Shown here piece by piece: positions 1-3,925 of a stretch of DNA of 5,795 nucleotides. Every line of letters begins with the position of its first letter. Within the stretch, counting starts at the first letter, position 1. This DNA is from Candidatus Zixiibacteriota bacterium. Its GTDB lineage: Bacteria; Zixibacteria; MSB-5A5; GN15; FEB-12. The stretch covers positions 1 to 5,795 of the forward strand of contig DAOWMZ010000142.1 of the NCBI GenBank assembly GCA_030642845.1, written 5' to 3'. Position numbers and translations under genes: made by a program. Below the pieces are notes generated by a model that saw only the letters and a list, made by a program, of their open reading frames with translations, did no database searches and was not told the DNA's origin.

Positions 1-377
1 ATTCTTTTGAAGCTAACCAGACTTTCACTGGCGAATTCTTTAACGCCAATGGAACCGTTCAGAGTGTTGAAATGGCTACCTACGAAGGTCAGCGTGTTGA
101 AATCGATATAGTTCCGAGCAACTTTGCGTTGAATCAGAACTATCCGAACCCATTCAACCCGACCACAACTGTTAGCTTTGCTCTTCCGAACGCTGTCAAT
201 TACTCACTGACCGTTTATAATATAACCGGTCAGGAAATTGCCAACTACAGCGACTTTGCCGAAGCCGGCTTGGTCGAAGTTGAAATTGACGGTAGCAACT
301 GGGCTTCTGGCATTTACTTCTATAAGTTAAGTGCTGGTGACTTCTCTGAAACCCTGAAAATGGTTTTAGTGAAATAA
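1..377 (+). CDS. C-terminal part of a T9SS-exported protein (5' truncated)
   Basis: The frame is open from the window edge (first full codon at position 3) to a TAA at 375-377, so the ATG at 72 is internal and not a start. About 124 residues are visible. The last ~88 form a FlgD-Ig-like / Por secretion C-terminal sorting domain: LNQNYPNPFNPTTTVSF, then LTVYNITGQEI, then WASGIYFYKLSAGDFSETLKMVLVK. In this family the tail directs Sec-exported proteins through the outer-membrane type IX system and is then removed or anchored. The ~35 residues before it look like the end of a beta-sandwich module, but too little is left to name it. Asn codons are mostly AAC (9 of 13), unlike the AAT-rich gene downstream, which hints at stronger expression. 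The function of the body of the protein lies outside the window. The tail call is secure; the protein's role is unknown. Confidence 0.93.
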   Translation, partial: SFEANQTFTGEFFNANGTVQSVEMATYEGQRVEIDIVPSNFALNQNYPNPFNPTTTVSFALPNAVNYSLTVYNITGQEIANYSDFAEAGLVEVEIDGSNWASGIYFYKLSAGDFSETLKMVLVK

Positions 378-396
378 GCCTATTGCTTGTATAAAT

Positions 397-430
397 ATTT
401 CCCGGAAAGGTTAATTCCTTTCCGGGGAAT
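397..430 (+). terminator. Strong hairpin after the first gene, probable terminator or mRNA 3' end
   Basis: CCCGGAAAGG (401-410) and CCTTTCCGGG (417-426) form a perfect 10-bp stem around a 6-nt loop. Four more pairs (397-400 with 427-430, one a G-T wobble) extend it. It lies 19-23 nt after the TAA. The sequence after it is A-rich (TCAAAAGGAGAG) and has no U-tract, so it is not a textbook intrinsic terminator. It could stop transcription with a factor or protect the 3' end of the mRNA. A similar element follows the 862-residue gene. Confidence 0.65.
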
Positions 431-434
431 TCAA

Positions 435-472
435 AAGGAGAGAAGATTAAAAAATACTGCTATCGAGAATAA
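435..472 (+). other. Orphan Shine-Dalgarno followed by ATT-AAA-AAA, possible remnant gene start
   Basis: AAGGAG at 435-440 is followed after 5 nt by ATT AAA AAA TAC TGC TAT CGA GAA TAA (446-472). If the ATT had been ATG, this would read MKKYCYRE-stop, resembling the opening of a signal peptide. No ATG, GTG or TTG sits at proper spacing. It may be the remains of a decayed gene, or chance. Rare ATT initiation would give only eight residues. Confidence 0.25.
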
Positions 473-527
473 GCTGAAGTAAATAACAGGTTAATAATTC
501 GATGACTTTGATTTTTAAAAATTTTAG

Positions 528-887
528 AGGGATGGCTCTTTTAAAAGAGATCATCTTTTTTTATAATTTAGAATGTAGGGTGAGAGGGATATTCGAGTAT
601 GCATTAAATTGCGATGTTGCAGGGAAATTCCTACAAAAATTATGTACTTATTTTTGTTCAAATCAAATTTCTTATTTACGACTTGCAAGGGGGTTGAATA
701 TCTGAATAGTTAAGGGATGTTAAAGAGACCTTAAAACTTGTAAGTTGCAATAGGACATGCCGTTATAGGGATGTCAAAAAACAGCACCAGAGAATAATTT
801 ACCTGATGCTTTATCTGTCAGGGATTGACAAAATTGACCAATACTTGAACTCGGTTTTGGTCCGGTTCTTGCTCAGATAGGGATTGA
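528..887 (+). repeat. Six copies of AGGGAT, partly at 53-59 bp spacing
   Basis: AGGGAT occurs at 528, 585, 713, 767, 820 and 879. Successive gaps are 57, 128, 54, 53 and 59 bp, so the long gap is about two periods with one member missing. An AGGGAA at 621 is a near match outside the rhythm. The copies at 713, 767 and 820 extend further: AGGGATGTTAAAG, AGGGATGTCAAAA and AGGGATTGACAAAA. The copies at 820 and 879 share AGGGATTGA. The sequence between copies is not conserved. These could be protein-binding sites or traces of an old tandem duplication. All lie before the 862-residue gene. Significance was not calculated. Confidence 0.4.
536..563 (+). other. Perfect 14-bp palindrome followed by a T-run
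   Basis: CTCTTTTAAAAGAG at 536-549 is exactly self-complementary. It is followed, after a 6-nt gap, by a seven-T run at 556-562. Read as DNA it looks like a dimeric regulator's operator. Read as RNA it gives only a short A/U-rich stem before the U-run, so it would be a weak terminator. Either reading is possible and neither is proven. Confidence 0.35.
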
Positions 888-900
888 TGTTATATCTGTT

Positions 901-930
901 TTGCAAATGTTTAATTTTAGATGTTATGGT
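901..930 (+). promoter_or_regulatory. Candidate sigma70-type promoter
   Basis: TTGCAA (901-906) lies 18 bp before TATGGT (925-930), which is preceded by TG in the extended -10 arrangement (TGT TATGGT). Transcription would start near 937, only a few bases before the ATG of the small ORF at 941 and about 200 nt before the large gene. An alternative -10, TATGAT at 1066-1071, lacks a good -35 but would give a leader of about 65 nt for the large gene. Both are guesses from consensus, and the host's promoter consensus is not known. Confidence 0.22.
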
Positions 931-940
931 AGTTTAGCGT

Positions 941-1090
941 ATGATTTCGTATAAAAGACATAAAAAAGCTGTTAGATTAGACTCCGGTTTAAGGCCTGTG
1001 TCATTATTTACACGGGTAGAGAATTTTATTGTTAAATCGGCTTCTGTTCTGGCGGCACTAGCTCTTATGATTATTGGAATAGAAAATTGA
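941..1090 (+). CDS. Possible small tail-anchored membrane peptide (49 aa)
   Basis: ATG at 941 to TGA at 1088-1090 encodes 49 residues. The N-terminal half is basic (ISYKRHKKAVRLDSGLR). The C-terminal part, about residues 33-47 (SASVLAALALMIIGI), is hydrophobic and uncharged, so the peptide would look like a single-pass protein with a cytoplasmic basic face. An in-frame TAG at 935-937 fixes 941 as the only ATG start. There is no Shine-Dalgarno sequence, so translation would need to be near-leaderless from the candidate promoter just upstream. It ends 52 nt before the 862-residue gene and could share its transcript. A 7-bp hairpin (995-1001 with 1010-1016) lies inside it. I do not recognise a family. 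The ordered basic-then-hydrophobic composition is the only positive evidence, and chance remains quite possible. Confidence 0.3.
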   Translation: MISYKRHKKAVRLDSGLRPVSLFTRVENFIVKSASVLAALALMIIGIEN

Positions 1091-1127
1091 AAATAAATAT
1101 TAGTTGGAAAAAAAGTTATTCTTTTTC

Positions 1128-1132
1128 GGAGG
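1128..1132 (+). promoter_or_regulatory. Ribosome-binding site GGAGG
   Basis: GGAGG lies 10 nt before the ATG at 1143, in an otherwise A/T-rich context (CTTTTTC before it, A-rich after). It fixes 1143 as the start of the 862-residue gene, which then opens with a clear signal peptide. Confidence 0.85.
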
Positions 1133-1142
1133 AAAAAAATAA

Positions 1143-3731
1143 ATGAAAAGTCTAAAATTGTTTGTTTTAGCAGTTTTATTAATGATTGGAATGGCTTCTA
1201 TAACGAAAGCAGGATTACCCTGTAATGAAATAATATCCACTTCTCTTGATTCTTTCACAGTTACTTATACTTATGGCAAACCAGGGAATGAGGTCCTGTT
1301 GCCTTTTCATGTCAGTAACAGGCGAAATATTGCTGCTTTTCAGATGTATGTAGATCTGGATACTACTTTCTTTCATCCTCTTGTACTGGGTATTGATACA
1401 ACCTGGGATGGAACAGGAACGGAGATTTTAGCTATAACCCACTTTTATGACTGGCAGGCAGGTGGAAGGCTTGACACTAGTCATGTTATTCCACAGATCG
1501 TTGAGGAAATTGATTATCCATCAACTCTTTCAACGCATCTTAGGTTGAAAGTTATTGGTATGCCTGCAGACTTTTTCCAACCCAGATCTGGTGCAGATAC
1601 CGGACGAGGGGATCTTTTATATTTAAAAGTACAGATTGATCCGACTGCTGAACATAATGATTATACTGATGTTAATTTTTATTGGGAAGATATTATTGAC
1701 CCGGAAACATTCCCACCAGTAATTATTGGCTGTCAGCATAATAACTATTCTGATACATTAGGTATATCAACCAGACCCAAGGTATTCCCGGGCAGATTAA
1801 TAGTGGATACTGCAGATATTCTATTACCTGTAATTAATTCATTCACAGCAAACCCAACTATAATTACGTTGGGAGGAAGTTCAACATTATCCTGGAATAC
1901 TTCCAATACAGATTCTGTTAATATAAGTAATGTGGTAGGTCCATTCACAAATCTTTCCGGTTCAAAAACCGTTTCACCAACAACTACAACTACTTATGTC
2001 CTTACTGCTTATGGCCAAACCCAGAATATTACAGCCGGTGTAACAGTTACGGTTTCTATCCCGGGTGATAATAATATTCCGGTTATATCGCCAATATCAC
2101 CAAGTAGTTATATTATTACCGAAGGTGAAAATGTTGCTTTCAGCGTCTCGGCTTCTGATGCTGATAATGATCCTATTACCTTAAGAGCCTTAAGCTTGCC
2201 TATCAATGCTTCATTTGGAGTCGGTGGTGAAGTGACCGGCGTAGGGTCTGTATCGGGTAATTTCAGTTTCACACCAAACAGAGGCCAGGCCGGAGTTTAT
2301 ACTATTCAATTTCAGGCAACTGATAACGTGGGGGGAGCTTCAAGTGTTCCTTCAGTTTCAATTACAGTTAATGAAATAGAATATGATATAGTTTATACTA
2401 CTTCTACTGCTGATGGAAGTCCAGTAGGTGGAATTCCAGGTAATAACAGCATCTTATTCCCGATTGATTTTGTAACTGCTCAAACAGTTTATGGTGTTCA
2501 GTTTGATCTGAATTATGACCCGGATTTTATAGAAATTGACTCAATTATTACTACCCCAAGAACCGAGAATTTTGTGATTTATGACAATATCGGAGGAACT
2601 CCGGGTGAAGTACGAATATTGACTTTCGGAATGGATAACGACACTATTATAGTTGATACAACTGATAATACCGCAATACTTTATGTGGCCCTAACACTTG
2701 ATTCTACCGCTCCTCCGGGGAATTATTTTATTGATATTATAGATGGTTGGGAATCAATAAATCCTGACCCAAATTATCCTTCTCTCGCACTTGTTACCGA
2801 TTCTGGTATTGTGCAAGTGGACAGAATGGGTGATGTAAACCTTGATCAACGGACCGATGTTGCTGACGTGGTTAATATTGTAGGATATATACTTGGTAAT
2901 TTCAGTTTCAGCTCAAGACAATTTGATGTTGGTGATGTAATTACAAACGCTACCATTAATGTCTTTGATTTGGTTGGAATTATCAATCATATATTTGGAA
3001 TTCCGATCTCTCCGGCTGCTCCGGTGTATGTTGAAGGTGGCTTTGCAACAGTTGATTTGGATTATGACCCTATGAATGGAAATGCTGACGAAATTGTGGT
3101 AAGATCCGAACTTCCGGCGATGATTGCCGGGGTGGAGATGGATATCAATTATGACCCGAATACTATCCTTTTGGGAGTACCTGAATTGACTGATGATGCC
3201 GATGGATTAACTATGAGTTATAGAGACGACGGACAGGGGAACATCAAGGTACTCATGCACTTTACCAATCCATTCAGCGAGGCAGAGTTGATTCAGATTG
3301 GTGCGGCTGATCTGGTTAAAATACCGGTACGAGCCAGAGTTGATGTTGATGAAGTCGTGTCTCAAGTTCAACTGAGTGATGTTATGCTATCGACTAATAC
3401 CGGGTCGGCAGTCAGGGTTGGAAATCCGGGATTACCGGAAACATTTGAATTACATCAGAATTACCCTAATCCATTCAACCCGACCACTACAATAAAATTT
3501 GCTATTGGGAATGATCAGGTTGGAAGCTTGCAGCATGTTTCACTCGATGTTTATAATATCCTTGGACAGAAAGTTACAAGTCTGATAGATAAGGATATGT
3601 CAACAGGTCATTACGAAGTCGTTTGGGATGCTACCAACAATAGAGGAAAAAAAGTGGCATCGGGAGTCTATCTGTATAAACTCCAGGTAGGCGATAGAAA
3701 AGATACTAAGAAAATGTTGTTTATAAAATAA
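1143..3731 (+). CDS. Secreted cohesin/dockerin protein with Ig-like domains and a T9SS sorting tail
   Basis: Complete, 862 residues. A Sec signal peptide (MKSLKLFVLAVLLMIGMAS...TKA) is probably cut after Ala23. Domains in order: a cohesin-like beta-sandwich at ~38-222 (AAFQMYVDLD); a bacterial Ig-like domain at 229-304 (INSFTANPTIITLGGSSTLSWN, VSPTTTTTYVLTA); a cadherin/He_PIG-like domain at 313-409 (EGENVAFSVSASDADNDPI); a cohesin at ~414-559 (VYGVQFDLNYDPDFIEID); a dockerin at 562-621; a third cohesin-like domain at ~627-757 (IAGVEMDINYDPNTILLG); and a FlgD-Ig-like / T9SS tail at 764-862 (LPETFELHQNYPNPFNPTTTIKF to KKMLFIK). The first dockerin loop has the calcium ligands D564, N566, D568, D572 and D575. 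The second (D598, N602, N606, D609) has Ile at the third position. The only cysteines, C27 and C197, flank the first domain and might form a disulfide. No catalytic domain was seen, so it is probably a structural or adhesive scaffold protein outside the outer membrane. The architecture is clear; partners are unknown. Confidence 0.95.
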   Translation: MKSLKLFVLAVLLMIGMASITKAGLPCNEIISTSLDSFTVTYTYGKPGNEVLLPFHVSNRRNIAAFQMYVDLDTTFFHPLVLGIDTTWDGTGTEILAITHFYDWQAGGRLDTSHVIPQIVEEIDYPSTLSTHLRLKVIGMPADFFQPRSGADTGRGDLLYLKVQIDPTAEHNDYTDVNFYWEDIIDPETFPPVIIGCQHNNYSDTLGISTRPKVFPGRLIVDTADILLPVINSFTANPTIITLGGSSTLSWNTSNTDSVNISNVVGPFTNLSGSKTVSPTTTTTYVLTAYGQTQNITAGVTVTVSIPGDNNIPVISPISPSSYIITEGENVAFSVSASDADNDPITLRALSLPINASFGVGGEVTGVGSVSGNFSFTPNRGQAGVYTIQFQATDNVGGASSVPSVSITVNEIEYDIVYTTSTADGSPVGGIPGNNSILFPIDFVTAQTVYGVQFDLNYDPDFIEIDSIITTPRTENFVIYDNIGGTPGEVRILTFGMDNDTIIVDTTDNTAILYVALTLDSTAPPGNYFIDIIDGWESINPDPNYPSLALVTDSGIVQVDRMGDVNLDQRTDVADVVNIVGYILGNFSFSSRQFDVGDVITNATINVFDLVGIINHIFGIPISPAAPVYVEGGFATVDLDYDPMNGNADEIVVRSELPAMIAGVEMDINYDPNTILLGVPELTDDADGLTMSYRDDGQGNIKVLMHFTNPFSEAELIQIGAADLVKIPVRARVDVDEVVSQVQLSDVMLSTNTGSAVRVGNPGLPETFELHQNYPNPFNPTTTIKFAIGNDQVGSLQHVSLDVYNILGQKVTSLIDKDMSTGHYEVVWDATNNRGKKVASGVYLYKLQVGDRKDTKKMLFIK

Positions 3732-3747
3732 CGTTTTTAAGATATTA

Positions 3748-3790
3748 ATCCTGATCGGAATAACTTGGTGACGGAAGTTCCGATCAGGAT
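3748..3790 (+). terminator. Perfect 13-bp hairpin after the 862-residue gene
   Basis: ATCCTGATCGGAA (3748-3760) pairs exactly with TTCCGATCAGGAT (3778-3790) across a 17-nt loop, 16 nt after the TAA. The sequence after it is A-rich (ATATTTAAAAAAATAAAAAGG) with no U-tract, as after the first gene. Both hairpins have CGGAA on the 5' arm and TTCCG on the 3' arm. It most likely marks the 3' end of this transcript and separates it from the next gene. Confidence 0.65.
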
Positions 3791-3815
3791 ATATTTAAAA
3801 AAATAAAAAGGATTA

Positions 3816-3860
3816 TTTCCAGTTAGTAATTGACCAAATTTTTTTGGTATATACTGGAGA
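3816..3860 (+). promoter_or_regulatory. Nested stem-loop in the leader of the LamG gene
   Basis: An outer 8-bp stem (3816-3823 with 3853-3860, one G-T pair) encloses a 6-bp inner hairpin, ACCAAA-TTTT-TTTGGT (3833-3848). The element lies 66-110 nt before the ATG at 3926. It matches no riboswitch class I know. TTGACC at 3830 and TATACT at 3850 resemble promoter boxes but are only 14 bp apart, so I do not call a promoter. It may be a leader structure or coincidental AT-rich pairing. Confidence 0.3.
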
Positions 3861-3893
3861 TAGGTGAGTATGTTTTTTCTGTTTATACATAGC

Positions 3894-3916
3894 TGCCGAA
3901 TAAAGGCAACCGGAGG
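3894..3916 (+). promoter_or_regulatory. Ribosome-binding site with adjoining small hairpin
   Basis: GGAGG at 3912-3916 lies 9 nt before ATG 3926 and decides that start. Just upstream, TGCC (3894-3897) and GGCA (3905-3908) can form a 4-bp stem around GAATAAA. The stem ends 3 nt before GGAGG and does not cover it, so any effect on translation would be modest. Confidence 0.7.
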
Positions 3917-3925
3917 ATTAAGGTA

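Larger units (their letters stand above)
431..940. other. Long gene-poor spacer
   Basis: About 510 bp between the first hairpin and the small ORF. I see no convincing gene on either strand. A 67-codon open frame at 502-705 has no good ribosome-binding site and an unconvincing, cysteine-containing composition, so it is treated as chance. The stretch is AT-rich. Its notable contents are an orphan Shine-Dalgarno sequence, a perfect palindrome at 536-549 and a set of AGGGAT hexamers, each listed separately. GACCAA (836-841) and TTGGTC (857-862) could form a further small stem. No tRNA, riboswitch or insertion-sequence end was recognised. Confidence 0.6.

Noticed and set aside
72..377. Separate 101-residue gene starting at ATG 72
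   Set aside because: The same frame is open upstream to the window edge, no Shine-Dalgarno precedes the ATG, and the tail domain needs a cargo protein in front of it.
502..705. 67-codon open frame in the intergenic spacer
   Set aside because: No suitably spaced Shine-Dalgarno, no recognisable domain, and it spans the palindrome and AGGGAT motifs. It looks like chance.
820..887. TTGACA at 825-830 as a promoter -35 box
   Set aside because: The position 17 bp downstream reads AACTCG and nearby spacings are no better, so there is no -10 partner.
528..887. CRISPR array suggested by ~55-bp spaced motifs
   Set aside because: Only 6-14 bases are shared, with no 25-37 bp repeat, uneven spacing and no cas gene.
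1200..1230. Lipoprotein lipobox at Cys27 of the cohesin protein
   Set aside because: The preceding residues are GLP, which do not fit the [LVI][ASTVI][GAS]C lipobox. Ordinary signal-peptidase cleavage after Ala23 fits better.
1745..1948. Minus-strand open frame inside the cohesin gene
   Set aside because: It overlaps a well-supported domain-rich gene on the opposite strand and has no features of its own.
3890..3916. Riboswitch (such as c-di-GMP class I) suggested by GAATAAAGGCAACC before the LamG gene
   Set aside because: Only a short local resemblance; the rest of the conserved core and the required helices are missing.
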